This document shows, piece by piece, positions 25,441 to 34,538 of a stretch of DNA of 64,000 nt. Origin of the DNA: Lentisphaerota bacterium (GTDB lineage: Bacteria; Verrucomicrobiota; Lentisphaeria; Victivallales; Victivallaceae); contig SUWD01000002.1 in NCBI GenBank assembly GCA_015061685.1, positions 164,448-228,447 on the forward strand. Direction: 5' to 3'. The notes below the pieces were generated by a model. It had not been told where the DNA came from. It did not search any database and saw nothing but the letters and a program-made list of their open reading frames with translations. The position numbers and the translations under genes are program-made. Positions within the stretch are counted from its first letter, which is position 1, and every line of letters begins with the position of its first letter.

Positions 25441-26091
25441 ATGAAAAAAATTATCGTTTCAACAATATTTGCAGCAGTATTAGCTAATTCAGCAGCTGCA
25501 CTTGAAGTTATCCGTCCTCAACTGGTTTGCGGCGGAGAAGCACAATATTTCCGCAAGGAAGCAAAAAATCCGGATGACTTCAACCGGAAACCGATCGAAG
25601 CGACCGCAGTTACCGCTGATTGTGACAAGGATAACTTGTATCTGACCTTTGACATGGAGGATGACGATACATTCAACAGTGCTAAACTTGATCAGGACAA
25701 TCTCGGCCGTTTTGGTGACACACTGCAAATCTTTCTCAAATCCGAAAAAGAGACTTATTTGTGGGAATTCATGGTTTCCTGCAACGGCAAAAAAAGCTGT
25801 TTCTTTCACATTGGAGCAGGAAGAATGTTTTATCCGGAAGCTGGTTCTGCATTCCCGGAGTTCAGTGTTGAAAACAGATTGACCGCAGGCAGATGGCTCG
25901 CCAAAGTCACCATCCCTTTGAGTATTTTCCGAGGAAAGGGATTCAAATTCACCAATGATGAAAAGTGGACTTTTATGCTGATTCGTACTAATGACTCACG
26001 TTTTCACAGCAACAGAAGCAGTTCTTGCTTTCCGCAAAGCGGCAGCAGAACCACCAATCCGGCTTACTTCGGCGAATTAGTCTTGAAATAA
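25441..26091 (+). CDS. Secreted CBM9-like protein, tandem paralog 2
   Basis: This 216-residue protein has a signal peptide (ANSAAALE) and the same fold as its upstream neighbour, sharing IRPQLVCGGEA-type, DCDKDNLYLTFDMED, CNGKKSCFFHIGAGRM and PAYFGELVLK blocks. The pair clearly arose by tandem duplication and has since diverged at about a third of positions by eye. It is the last gene of the zinc importer-dnaG-CBM9 operon, followed at once by a strong terminator. No other domain is present. Confidence 0.8.
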   Translation: MKKIIVSTIFAAVLANSAAALEVIRPQLVCGGEAQYFRKEAKNPDDFNRKPIEATAVTADCDKDNLYLTFDMEDDDTFNSAKLDQDNLGRFGDTLQIFLKSEKETYLWEFMVSCNGKKSCFFHIGAGRMFYPEAGSAFPEFSVENRLTAGRWLAKVTIPLSIFRGKGFKFTNDEKWTFMLIRTNDSRFHSNRSSSCFPQSGSRTTNPAYFGELVLK

Positions 26092-26100
26092 GTCGAAATA

Positions 26101-26134
26101 AAAAAGGGAGTGCTTTTTACGGCACTCCTTTTTT
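26101..26134. terminator. Strong bidirectional terminator
   Basis: GGAGTGC and GCACTCC arms with A-run before and T-run after sit between convergent genes ending at 26091 (+) and 26141 (-). The symmetric A/T tails allow function in both directions. Confidence 0.85.
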
Positions 26135-26140
26135 GTTACC

Positions 26141-27124
26141 TCATCCCAACCGGAAAAGGGTTAGCAGATCATCGGCACTTACGCCGCTGATATATTCAGA
26201 AACATCTGTATTTTTCAACACTTTGGATATTTCTTCAAAACTGGGACACAAACCGTTTAATTTATCAGCCAATTCACTTGCCGGAGCAAGACCGAAAAAG
26301 TCACCGTAAAAGACCATCCCGGCGATCCGGTTGTCTTTCACTTCAAATCTGACTTCGACACTTCCACTGGGGAAACGCCTCCGGCAATGGTATGTATATC
26401 CGGTATTGGAGCCGAAATTCCACTGCCAAGAGCGGTATTTTTCATTTGCCAGAACTTCAGCTTTTTCGATCAAATATCCCGGAATCGGGGATGCTGAATC
26501 AAGTCCAAGGACTTTGCACAAACCGGAGATCAATTCCTGCAAAAAACATTCGACATCCCACTCCGGCAAAAACTCTTTCAAATTTGCGACCCGGGAACGA
26601 ACCGATTTTATCCCCTTTGCCTTTATCTTTTCTTCATCCGGAGTAAGAACTTTACCCAACACACTCAAATCGGTATCAAAAAGCAGTGTCCCGTGAAAGA
26701 GCGTACGGTCGGTGAATACACTTTTGGCACTGCCGGAAATTTTCCTGCCGTCAACCAGAATATCGTTTCTCCCGTGAAATCCGGCATCGACTCCCATGCC
26801 GCGAAGTACGTCAATAATTATTTTTGCATTACGGGAAAAAGCCTCTGTGTCCAGTTGACGGTCATTGGCGGCGATAGTATAATTGATATTTCCAAGATCA
26901 TGATACACCGCCCCTCCCCCGGTTATCCGGCGGACAACTTTTATTCCCCTTTCCCGGACAGCTTCGGCATCTATTTCAGCTTCGGTATTCTGATTTCGTC
27001 CGACGATCACCGCCGGAGCATTACGCCAGAGCATAACGATCTCCTCGGACAATTCCGAAGCGATCAGCTCCTCAAGAGCCAGATTGAATGCCGGATCAGT
27101 AGAATCATTTATCAATAATTTCAT
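26141..27124 (-). CDS. lplA: Lipoate-protein ligase A
   Basis: This 327-residue protein belongs to the LplA family, which attaches lipoate to lipoyl domains of 2-oxoacid dehydrogenases or the glycine cleavage H protein using ATP. Family motifs are RITGGGAVYHDLGNINYT and GRKISGSAKSV, the latter carrying the catalytic lysine. I chose ATG at 27124 (MKLLINDSTDPAFNLALEE), the canonical family opening; the open frame extends further but without similarity. The C-terminal accessory domain is present. No lipoylated enzyme gene lies in the window. Confidence 0.9.
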   Translation of the reverse strand: MKLLINDSTDPAFNLALEELIASELSEEIVMLWRNAPAVIVGRNQNTEAEIDAEAVRERGIKVVRRITGGGAVYHDLGNINYTIAANDRQLDTEAFSRNAKIIIDVLRGMGVDAGFHGRNDILVDGRKISGSAKSVFTDRTLFHGTLLFDTDLSVLGKVLTPDEEKIKAKGIKSVRSRVANLKEFLPEWDVECFLQELISGLCKVLGLDSASPIPGYLIEKAEVLANEKYRSWQWNFGSNTGYTYHCRRRFPSGSVEVRFEVKDNRIAGMVFYGDFFGLAPASELADKLNGLCPSFEEISKVLKNTDVSEYISGVSADDLLTLFRLG

Positions 27125-27136
27125 ACGCTTAAACAA

Positions 27137-27168
27137 ATAAGCCGCCGAAAAAAACATTTTCCGGCGGC
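27137..27168 (-). terminator. Terminator after atpK
   Basis: Perfect 7-bp arms GCCGCCG (27141-27147) and CGGCGGC (27162-27168) around a 14-nt A/T-rich loop. On the minus strand they are followed by TTATTTGTTT. They lie 17 bp past the atpK stop. Confidence 0.6.
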
Positions 27169-27185
27169 AATAATATAATTTGATA

Positions 27186-27641
27186 TTACGGCATCGCCAT
27201 AAAGGAGAATACCAGAGCAAAAATAGCACAAGTTTCAACCACACCGAGGACGATCAGGTAGTTGGCAAAACCTTTTCCGGTCTCAGCAAAAGAAATACAA
27301 CCATTGGCACCGCAACGTCCCTGAAAGATTGCAGATGCCATCTGGGCGATACCGCCGAGCAATCCCAAACAGATATAGGCAATGGCGAAATCCGGTTTTT
27401 CAACGATCGCCTGCTTGGAAAGAACCATCATCAACATCGCATAAATGGTCTGGGACAGAGGGGCACCAACCATAGCGATCAACAAAAACGGAGCAGCTTT
27501 ACCCTGCTGGTAACACTTTTTCCACGCACCGATGGCAGCTGCACCGGCAGTTCCGGCACCGATTGCAGATCCGACCGCAGCCAAACCGACTGCCACATAT
27601 CCCACACCGATAGCCAATGACTGCATCAAACTCATTTCCAT
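27186..27641 (-). CDS. atpK: V-type ATP synthase subunit K (proteolipid ring)
   Basis: This 151-residue protein is the duplicated-hairpin proteolipid of bacterial V/A-type ATPases (NtpK family), with four membrane helices. Helix 2 contains PLSQTIY (S63, Q64), helix 3 GIAQMASAIF (Q100) and helix 4 VVETCAIF (E136). These match the pattern of Na+ ligands known in Enterococcus hirae NtpK (T64, Q65, Q110, E139), so Na+ coupling is suggested. It lies 6 bp after atpI on the same strand. Genes for the catalytic head (A, B, D, E) are not in the window. Confidence 0.9.
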   Translation of the reverse strand: MEMSLMQSLAIGVGYVAVGLAAVGSAIGAGTAGAAAIGAWKKCYQQGKAAPFLLIAMVGAPLSQTIYAMLMMVLSKQAIVEKPDFAIAYICLGLLGGIAQMASAIFQGRCGANGCISFAETGKGFANYLIVLGVVETCAIFALVFSFMAMP

Positions 27642-27647
27642 AACCGA

Positions 27648-29450
27648 TCACTCCTTATCTTTATTCGATTTGAATGGATTAAAACTCTGACCGCTCCAGG
27701 ACAATCCGGTATGATTGGAAAATTCCAATGTATTCAACCGGACCGCATGCACCAATACACTGAGCAATGCCAGTGCAATATTAAGAGCATGTCCTATCAA
27801 TACAACTAAAATTCCGGCTGGCAGAAGCCATGCCGACACCTGACAAAGATCAAACGCCATCCCATTGAAACTGCCGGCAATACAAGCTCCGGCAAGCCCG
27901 ACGGCAAACAGACGGATGTAACTTAAAACATCAGTAAAACTGCCGATTATGTCAAAGGGAAACTGGAAAATATCAGCCGCCTGCTTCCAATTAACTCCGC
28001 AAAACATGACCAATGCCAAACCGATGCCGTATAAAATATACATAAAGTGTGGAAATTCACCGGGATAAACGATCAAGCGGATCGTCAGGAAAAAGTTTCC
28101 CCAAATGATCAGCATCCAGCCGATATGCTGACCGGCAGCACGCCAGTTTCTCTCTTTCACCACCCGCCAGATACGCCCGGCAGACAGCTGAATGACCGCC
28201 AGAATAAAACAGAAAAACTGAATATTCGCCTGTTTCGCACTGTTGGCGGCAAAATCCCGGAAACACTCCAATGCGGGGAACGGGCGATCAGTCCACGGAA
28301 TATTGGACATCCCGAACCAGCTGCCGCATAAAGCTCCCCAAATCGTCGCAGTTATGCTCAATACCAGCAATAAACGCATGGGAGGAAGCAGTTTCGGCAC
28401 CTTGCGGGATGCCAGCAAGCCGAAAATTGAGATGATCCCGAAAAGGATACCATAACCGGCATCACCGATAATGATCGCATAAAAGATGGCAAAGAAAATC
28501 AGTACTGCTCCGGAAATATCAATTTCCCGATACCCCGGCACAATACCCAGAAAATCAAAAAGCGGCTTGATTATCCGGGTGAATTTATTATCTTTCAACA
28601 AAACCGGTACTTCTTCATCCTCTGCCGGATCACGGGAAAAGATCCCCCATCCATTCTCTCCGGCAGCTTGCAAAAGTTTCTCCATCTCCGGTTCCGGAAC
28701 AAATCCGGAAAGAGTCGCCACTGCACCATGATCGGAGAAAGAGTCCTGCACCCGGCAAAACTCCCATATACTGCTTTCTTCCCGGATCGCTTCAGCAAGG
28801 ATATTGCGTTTACCAGCCAAATCAGTCAAGTTTTTATTCAGTCCGGTCAGTTCTTTTTCTGATTTGGCAATGAATTTACGCAATTTTCGCGGATCATCAT
28901 TTTCAGAGAGGGTTACGACCGGAAAAAGTTTCTCATCGACCTCATCCAGAGCCACGACTGCAAAAGCAACTTTTCCACGCATCCTGCTGATTTCATGGCA
29001 TTGGACATTCTCAACTTTCAAAGCTGCGGAAAAATCTTCATTGCTTCCGGTGCAGAGCAGCACCTTTACGCCTCCGGCACGCAGTTTATCCAATAAGCTG
29101 CGGTCAAAGTCTCCCCAGACGGACAATGCTTCCAAGTGCCGCCGGGCATCGGTCAATGCTGTATCCAAAGCGGCAATACGCTCTTGAGTGGAAATAACTT
29201 CAGCAGCAATATCATCTGCATTGCCGGATAAGTCGGCAGCAGCGGCAAGTTTATGATCTGCGGCAAACTGCTCAAGAAAATCATAAACCCGCTTCAAATA
29301 ATTCACTTTTTCAAATGCAGAAGTGGAATTTTCTGAAACATGATTATCCAGCTCTACCTGCATGACTCCGAGGTCACGAAGGACAGAAAGAGCATTTTCA
29401 CTGTCGTGCTGCAAGGTGATCAATGTCACCTTTTTCATGGATACAATCAT
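27648..29450 (-). CDS. atpI: V-type ATP synthase subunit I
   Basis: This 600-residue protein is the membrane stator subunit (subunit a equivalent) of V/A-type ATPases. The N-terminal half is cytoplasmic and coiled-coil rich (MIVSMKKVTLITLQHDS, typical family opening). The C-terminal half from about residue 310 has multiple membrane segments, with GDAGYGILFG and FTDVLSYIRLFAVGLAG as conserved landmarks; R in SYIRLF is the functionally important arginine region. It has its own promoter 37 bp upstream and is followed by atpK, reproducing the I-K order of EABDIK-type operons but without the other genes. Confidence 0.92.
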   Translation of the reverse strand: MIVSMKKVTLITLQHDSENALSVLRDLGVMQVELDNHVSENSTSAFEKVNYLKRVYDFLEQFAADHKLAAAADLSGNADDIAAEVISTQERIAALDTALTDARRHLEALSVWGDFDRSLLDKLRAGGVKVLLCTGSNEDFSAALKVENVQCHEISRMRGKVAFAVVALDEVDEKLFPVVTLSENDDPRKLRKFIAKSEKELTGLNKNLTDLAGKRNILAEAIREESSIWEFCRVQDSFSDHGAVATLSGFVPEPEMEKLLQAAGENGWGIFSRDPAEDEEVPVLLKDNKFTRIIKPLFDFLGIVPGYREIDISGAVLIFFAIFYAIIIGDAGYGILFGIISIFGLLASRKVPKLLPPMRLLLVLSITATIWGALCGSWFGMSNIPWTDRPFPALECFRDFAANSAKQANIQFFCFILAVIQLSAGRIWRVVKERNWRAAGQHIGWMLIIWGNFFLTIRLIVYPGEFPHFMYILYGIGLALVMFCGVNWKQAADIFQFPFDIIGSFTDVLSYIRLFAVGLAGACIAGSFNGMAFDLCQVSAWLLPAGILVVLIGHALNIALALLSVLVHAVRLNTLEFSNHTGLSWSGQSFNPFKSNKDKE

Positions 29451-29486
29451 ACTTCACCACATTGAATTATTTGACGTACAAAAGAG

Positions 29487-29515
29487 AATATAACACTTTT
29501 TTTCAAAAAAATCAA
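29487..29515 (-). promoter_or_regulatory. Promoter of atpI-atpK
   Basis: TTGATT (29515-29510), a 17-bp spacer and TATATT (29492-29487) on the minus strand, 37 bp before the atpI start. It separates atpIK from the upstream proA operon. Confidence 0.65.
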
Positions 29516-29539
29516 GTGTCTTTATTTAAAAAATCCGAA

Positions 29540-30805
29540 TCATCTTATTTGACCGTCTCCCAGTACGATATATTTGTAGGTCGTCAACTCATCAGCTCCC
29601 ATCGGGCCTCTGGCGTGGAGCTTGTCGGTACTGATCCCGATTTCAGCTCCCATACCGAATTCACCGCCATCGGTGAACCTGGTCGAAGCATTGACATAAA
29701 CCGTTGACGAATCGACATTGCGGGTAAAAAATTCAATATTTTCATCGATCCTACTTAAAATACCATCACTGTGGCGTGAGCCGTAGGTATTGATATGCTC
29801 AACGGCGTCTTCCACACTGTCAACAAGTTTTACGGCAAGGATCAAGGAGAGGTATTCAGCATAAAAATCATCTTCCTTTGCACTCTTTGCCTCCGGAACC
29901 AATTTACAGAATCCGGCATCGCCACGCAATTCAACGCCTTTTTCTTTCAATGCTGCGGCGATCCGGGGAGCAAATACCGGGGCAATGCTCCGGTCGATCA
30001 GCAAAGTTTCCAGAGCATTGCACACTCCCGGACGGGAACACTTGGCATTGATGATGATATCCACCGCCTTATCCATATCACACTCGGCATCAACAAAAAG
30101 GTGACACACCCCTTTGTAATGCTTCAAAACCGGCATCGTTGCTTCAGCGACAACAGTACGGATAAGTCCTTCTCCGCCACGGGGAATGACCAGATCGATA
30201 TAGCGATCCATTTTCAGCATCAGTTTTACCGCCTCCCGGTCAGTCCACGGAATAAGCTGCACCACACCGTCCGGCAAGCCGGATGCCGCAGCACTTTCAT
30301 TCAGCACGGCGGCAATGGCACGATTTGATTCAAAAGCCTCTTTTCCACCACGCAGGATGACGGCATTACCGGCCTTTATGCAAATACCGGCGGCATCGGC
30401 AGTAACATTGGGTCTGGCTTCATAAATGATGCCGATAACGCCGAAAGGAACCGAAATTTTTCTGATTTTCAATCCGTTGGGACGGATATTTTCAGAGAGG
30501 ACACATCCGACCGGATCATGCTGTCCGGCGACCTGACGCAAGCCGTCAGCCATTGCAGAAATTCTGGCTCCGGTGAGTAAAAGACGGTCGATTTTTGCGG
30601 CATCCATACCGGCTTTACGGGCATTTTCGATATCAACAGCATTGGCTGAAGCTATTTTTTCGCTGTTGGCAATGAGGGCATCTGCCATATTATTCAAACA
30701 GCCGCTTTTTGCCTCCGGGGGCAAAACCGCCAAAGCGGCAGATGCCCGGCGGGCTTTTTTCCCGATCATTTCCAAAACGGCAACGATTTCTTCTGAATTT
30801 ATCAT
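29540..30805 (-). CDS. proA: Glutamate-5-semialdehyde dehydrogenase (gamma-glutamyl phosphate reductase)
   Basis: This 421-residue protein is ProA, which reduces gamma-glutamyl phosphate to glutamate semialdehyde in proline biosynthesis. The family segments FGVIGIIYEARPNVTADAAG, LRGGKEAFESNRAI and, with the catalytic cysteine, KCSRPGVCNALETLL are all present. Length is normal. Its start overlaps the MFS transporter stop by 4 bp, so it is the last gene of a five-gene operon. ProB is not in the window. Confidence 0.95.
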   Translation of the reverse strand: MINSEEIVAVLEMIGKKARRASAALAVLPPEAKSGCLNNMADALIANSEKIASANAVDIENARKAGMDAAKIDRLLLTGARISAMADGLRQVAGQHDPVGCVLSENIRPNGLKIRKISVPFGVIGIIYEARPNVTADAAGICIKAGNAVILRGGKEAFESNRAIAAVLNESAAASGLPDGVVQLIPWTDREAVKLMLKMDRYIDLVIPRGGEGLIRTVVAEATMPVLKHYKGVCHLFVDAECDMDKAVDIIINAKCSRPGVCNALETLLIDRSIAPVFAPRIAAALKEKGVELRGDAGFCKLVPEAKSAKEDDFYAEYLSLILAVKLVDSVEDAVEHINTYGSRHSDGILSRIDENIEFFTRNVDSSTVYVNASTRFTDGGEFGMGAEIGISTDKLHARGPMGADELTTYKYIVLGDGQIR

Positions 30806-32091
30806 TTTTCACCTCTGCTGGTTGTTAAAAACTCTCCGGCAATGCTTTTCCCGTAACTCTCCCGGATAAAGCATGACAATACCGCCGCGACTGCTCCCAA
30901 AAGAGTCAATGCTCCGAAAACGAGCAAATAGGATTCCCGGCTGTAAATTTTTATTCCATTCAAAATTTGCGGAGCGTAGATATCCATCAATTTCCCTGCT
31001 CCCCAGCAAGCCAGCGAGGAAATAGCGTAGGCAAAAGCATTGCAGACACACACGGAAGTGCCGAAACGGTGTTCCTCGTTGCTCTCTTTCAATACTGCGA
31101 CAAAAATCGGAGCTACGTTACCGGCAAATGCCATCAGCAGCATCCCTGTAATCGGCAGCCAACTGCCGGTATTCAATAAAACGCCGGACAAAATCATCAA
31201 TATCCCGGCAAAACATCCGACTCCGGAAAAAACGATTACCGGGCGGCGGCGGTTGCCTGTCCATCGGCTGATATTGGCGACAATGAAACCGTTTACCGCA
31301 GCAATAATCATCGTAGCGGTCAGAACAAGACCGGCTTTTTCACTTGACAACTTACAAAAATCCTCCAGAAATTTTTTTCCAAGAGTGGATTGCAGAGCAA
31401 AGTAAATACCGAAACTTATCCCGACCGACAGCATAAGAGAACAATTCTGCGGATTGTGGAAAACTTTCAGATACGAGACAATACTGAATTTCACCTCTTT
31501 CTGAACCGGAGGAAATTTTTCCCGCATGGCAAAAACAACATACAACAGATAGCATAAAAAGGTGATTGTTCCGGTACCTATAACCATCGGGAAATATCCC
31601 CAGCGGTCAACTCCGGCAATAAAAGGCGTAGCCCCGGTAATGGAACCGGTATAACCGATCAAAGTGGCTATCCCCAGGATCATCGGCAAAGCACTTCCGG
31701 CGACTCTGCCGATCTCTTTGACCATACACAAATAGATCGATGCCGCCCCGAATCCGGTGATGATCCGGCTGAAACAGAGCAGCAGCAATGAATTATCAAA
31801 TGCCGACATGATCGAACCGGCACAGAAGATCAAGCCTCCGGCAAAAATGATCCTGGCTCCGCCGTAACGGTCAGCCAACACGCCGGTAATCAATTGAGAG
31901 GCGGCATAAACACCGAGAAATAAAGCTCCCAAACGGGTCACTCCGGCGGCATCCAGAGCAAAAGCCTGCTGCAGCTCATCGAATGCCGCTCCGGGGATTA
32001 TGACCTTTTGCAGATTGGAGAAAAAATAGATCGGAGTGATCAAAAACAGCACTACCCAAGAGTAAAAGGTGCTTTTTTTACCGTTTCCCAT
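30802..32091 (-). CDS. MFS transporter, substrate unknown
   Basis: This 429-residue protein has about twelve membrane segments and the MFS motif GVLADRYGGARII between helices 2 and 3. The closing helices have LLGAVAAVLSCFI. It lies 17 bp downstream of a DEAD-box helicase gene and overlaps proA by 4 bp. ATG at 32091 was used; a TTG 12 nt earlier is also possible. The substrate cannot be predicted; similarity in wording is to anion/organic acid-type permeases of the family. The position between helicase and proA gives no functional hint. Confidence 0.82.
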   Translation of the reverse strand: MGNGKKSTFYSWVVLFLITPIYFFSNLQKVIIPGAAFDELQQAFALDAAGVTRLGALFLGVYAASQLITGVLADRYGGARIIFAGGLIFCAGSIMSAFDNSLLLLCFSRIITGFGAASIYLCMVKEIGRVAGSALPMILGIATLIGYTGSITGATPFIAGVDRWGYFPMVIGTGTITFLCYLLYVVFAMREKFPPVQKEVKFSIVSYLKVFHNPQNCSLMLSVGISFGIYFALQSTLGKKFLEDFCKLSSEKAGLVLTATMIIAAVNGFIVANISRWTGNRRRPVIVFSGVGCFAGILMILSGVLLNTGSWLPITGMLLMAFAGNVAPIFVAVLKESNEEHRFGTSVCVCNAFAYAISSLACWGAGKLMDIYAPQILNGIKIYSRESYLLVFGALTLLGAVAAVLSCFIRESYGKSIAGEFLTTSRGEK

Positions 32092-32108
32092 AATCCAAAT
32101 CAAACCTT

Positions 32109-33641
32109 TCAGCGGCGTCCATTGCGGCGGGAATAAGATCCACGGCGATTGAAACTGTTTGTCTTGCGTGCCGTAGAAGATGGAAGTTTCGCCGGAAGTT
32201 GAGGATTCTCCACCTCCGGGGGCAGTTTCAGCATCTCCTCATCCGGCAGGATACTGCTGAAACGGGTTTTGAGAAGCTCCTCGATCGGCGGCAGATAATA
32301 TGCACCATATTCGCAAAGGAAACTTATCGACGTACCGGTATTGCCTGCCCTGCCCGTTCTGCCGATACGGTGGATGTAGTCTTCAGGTTGTTCAGGAAGA
32401 TCGTAATTCACCACTATGGAAACGTCATCGACATGGATTCCTCTGGCGGCGACATCTGTGGCAATGACCACTTTGTCCTTTCCGGAGCGGAAACGCTCAA
32501 GGATCCGGATACGTTTATCCTGTGAAATATCTCCGGACAACAACGGGACATTGAATCCGTAACGTGCCAGATCGTACTGCAGACGCAAATTGACATCTTT
32601 GCGGTTGCCGAAAATAATCATTCTTTCATATTCGGTATTTTTCAGGATATGCAGTACCAATGCAAGTTTTTCCTCCCGCAAAACCGAATAAAATGTCTGG
32701 TTGATATTGTCGCTGACCATCTTTTCAGGTTCACTCTCCAATACGACCGGATCAGCCAGCCAGCCGGAGGCAAGACGCAGGATGCTTTCATCCAAAGTGG
32801 CACTGAAAAGCAGTGTCTGCCTCTCTCCCTTACGCGGCATCTGTGAAACAATTCTTTTTACATCCGGGATAAATCCCATATCCAGCATCCGGTCGGCCTC
32901 ATCAATGACCAGAACTTCCACTTTGCTCAAATTCAATGCCCCGGAGCGGCTGTAATCGATCACCCGGCCCGGAGTGCCGATGAGAATATCCAACGGACAA
33001 TCCAGAGCGGCACGCTGTTTTTCGTGATCCATACCGCCGAAAACCACCGCAATATTCAATCCGGTATAAATACCCAGTTCACTTGCGTCTTTATGGATCT
33101 GCATGGCAAGCTCACGGGTGGGAGCCATGACCACCATTCTCGGGGTTGCGTGCTGACGCTCTGCCGGAGGGGGATTATTGAGCAGCCGGGTAAAGGATGC
33201 CAGCAAAAATGCGGCAGTTTTTCCGGTACCGGTTTGAGCTTTACCGGCGAGGTCACGGTTTTCCAGCAATGGCGGCAGCGTCATCTCCTGTATCGGAGTG
33301 CAATACTCGAATCCGGCATGCTGAATACCGAACTGCACCGTTTCATGCAACGCAAGATCAAGAAACCTCAACTTGCCCTCACAGACAGCGACCTCCTGCA
33401 ATTTTTCCGGATGAGAAGGAATGACTTTTTTCTTAACTGTTCTTTGTACTGTACTTTTCTCTGCCGGAAATTTGTTCTTTTCCCGGCGGTTGTTTTTTTT
33501 CTGCCGGGCAGGATCTTTGCCGGGGTTGGCTGATTTTTTATTTCCCGGATTTTTCTTATTATCTTTACGGACGACGGACTTGTTTTCCTTACTTCCGGAA
33601 GAAAACAGCCTCTTGAATAATGATTTTACTTTGCTGAACAC
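32109..33641 (-). CDS. DEAD-box RNA helicase (RhlE-like)
   Basis: This 510-residue protein carries all DEAD-box motifs: AQTGTGKTAAF, PTRELA, GTPGRV, IDEADRML, SAT, RGIHVDDVSIVVNYDLP and HRIGRTGRAG. The Q motif (YCTPIQEMTLP) is also present. The helicase core covers about residues 85-460. It is preceded by a Lys/Asn/Arg-rich low-complexity extension of some 75 residues and followed by an Arg/Ser-rich tail, both likely to bind RNA. Roles in ribosome assembly or mRNA turnover are typical. It starts 3 bp after the galU stop in an operon. Confidence 0.9.
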   Translation of the reverse strand: MFSKVKSLFKRLFSSGSKENKSVVRKDNKKNPGNKKSANPGKDPARQKKNNRREKNKFPAEKSTVQRTVKKKVIPSHPEKLQEVAVCEGKLRFLDLALHETVQFGIQHAGFEYCTPIQEMTLPPLLENRDLAGKAQTGTGKTAAFLLASFTRLLNNPPPAERQHATPRMVVMAPTRELAMQIHKDASELGIYTGLNIAVVFGGMDHEKQRAALDCPLDILIGTPGRVIDYSRSGALNLSKVEVLVIDEADRMLDMGFIPDVKRIVSQMPRKGERQTLLFSATLDESILRLASGWLADPVVLESEPEKMVSDNINQTFYSVLREEKLALVLHILKNTEYERMIIFGNRKDVNLRLQYDLARYGFNVPLLSGDISQDKRIRILERFRSGKDKVVIATDVAARGIHVDDVSIVVNYDLPEQPEDYIHRIGRTGRAGNTGTSISFLCEYGAYYLPPIEELLKTRFSSILPDEEMLKLPPEVENPQLPAKLPSSTARKTNSFNRRGSYSRRNGRR

Positions 33642-33644
33642 TTT

Positions 33645-34538
33645 TTACTGCTTTAATATATTTTTTTCTTTCAGGATATCAATGATCTGCCTGCCCAGAA
33701 TCTCCTGTAATTCCGGACGGCGCAAGGCAAATTCCACATTTGCCGCCACAAAACCTGCCGCACTGCCCAAATCAAAACGCTTTCCGGCAATACGGCAGCC
33801 GAAAACCGGCTCACTTCCCATCAATTCAACGACGGCATCGGTCAACTGCATCTCTCCATTCACTCCACGGGATATCTGTTTCAGAGCCTTGAAAATGCCC
33901 GGAGTAAAAAGATATCTGGCGGCGACTGCCAGATTTCCCGGAGCATCTTCAGGACGGGGTTTTTCAACCAGCGTATCCAATTTCAACACCGCCGGAGAAA
34001 TCTCCTGTCCGGCACCGATCCCGTAAGAGCTGACTTTATCTTTGGCAACTTCAGTCAATGCGACAACTGATGAGCCATATTTTTCATACACTTCCACCAG
34101 CTGACCGGCAACCGGCAGCGATGAAAACGAATCCATCACCGTATCTCCGAGCAATACCATGCAGGGGTCACTGCCGGCGAAATCTTCTGCCAGCGACACG
34201 GCATCACCCAATCCGTTAAGTTCATACTGGTAAACATATTTGATATTTGCCAGATTATTGATCTTCTGCATTTGTGCATAGAGGGCATCTTTTCCGGATT
34301 CAGAGAGGCGTTTTTCCAATTCGACAGCAGGAAAAAAATGCCGGGTTACAGCCTCTTTCCCCGGACTTATGATGACCAGAATATCTTCCGCCCCGGAATC
34401 CACTGCCTCCTGAACGACATACTGCAAAACCGGAGTATCCACCAGAGGGATCAACTCTTTGGGAACCGCCTTGGTAAAAGGCAGCATTCTTGTCCCGAAA
34501 CCGGCAGCGGGAATTACAGCTTTGGTAACTTTTTTCAT
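33645..34538 (-). CDS. galU: UTP--glucose-1-phosphate uridylyltransferase (GalU-like)
   Basis: This 297-residue nucleotidyltransferase belongs to the GalU family, which makes UDP-glucose from glucose-1-phosphate and UTP. The N-terminal PAAGFGTRMLPFTKAVPKEL motif binds the nucleotide. LVDTPVLQYVVQEAVDSG and the later VEKPRPEDAPGNLA are family hallmarks. Length is normal. It overlaps the upstream GHMP kinase gene by 4 bp, so the two proteins are probably made together. A broader specificity for other sugar-1-phosphates, including glucuronate-1-phosphate, is possible but not visible from sequence. Confidence 0.92.
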   Translation of the reverse strand: MKKVTKAVIPAAGFGTRMLPFTKAVPKELIPLVDTPVLQYVVQEAVDSGAEDILVIISPGKEAVTRHFFPAVELEKRLSESGKDALYAQMQKINNLANIKYVYQYELNGLGDAVSLAEDFAGSDPCMVLLGDTVMDSFSSLPVAGQLVEVYEKYGSSVVALTEVAKDKVSSYGIGAGQEISPAVLKLDTLVEKPRPEDAPGNLAVAARYLFTPGIFKALKQISRGVNGEMQLTDAVVELMGSEPVFGCRIAGKRFDLGSAAGFVAANVEFALRRPELQEILGRQIIDILKEKNILKQ

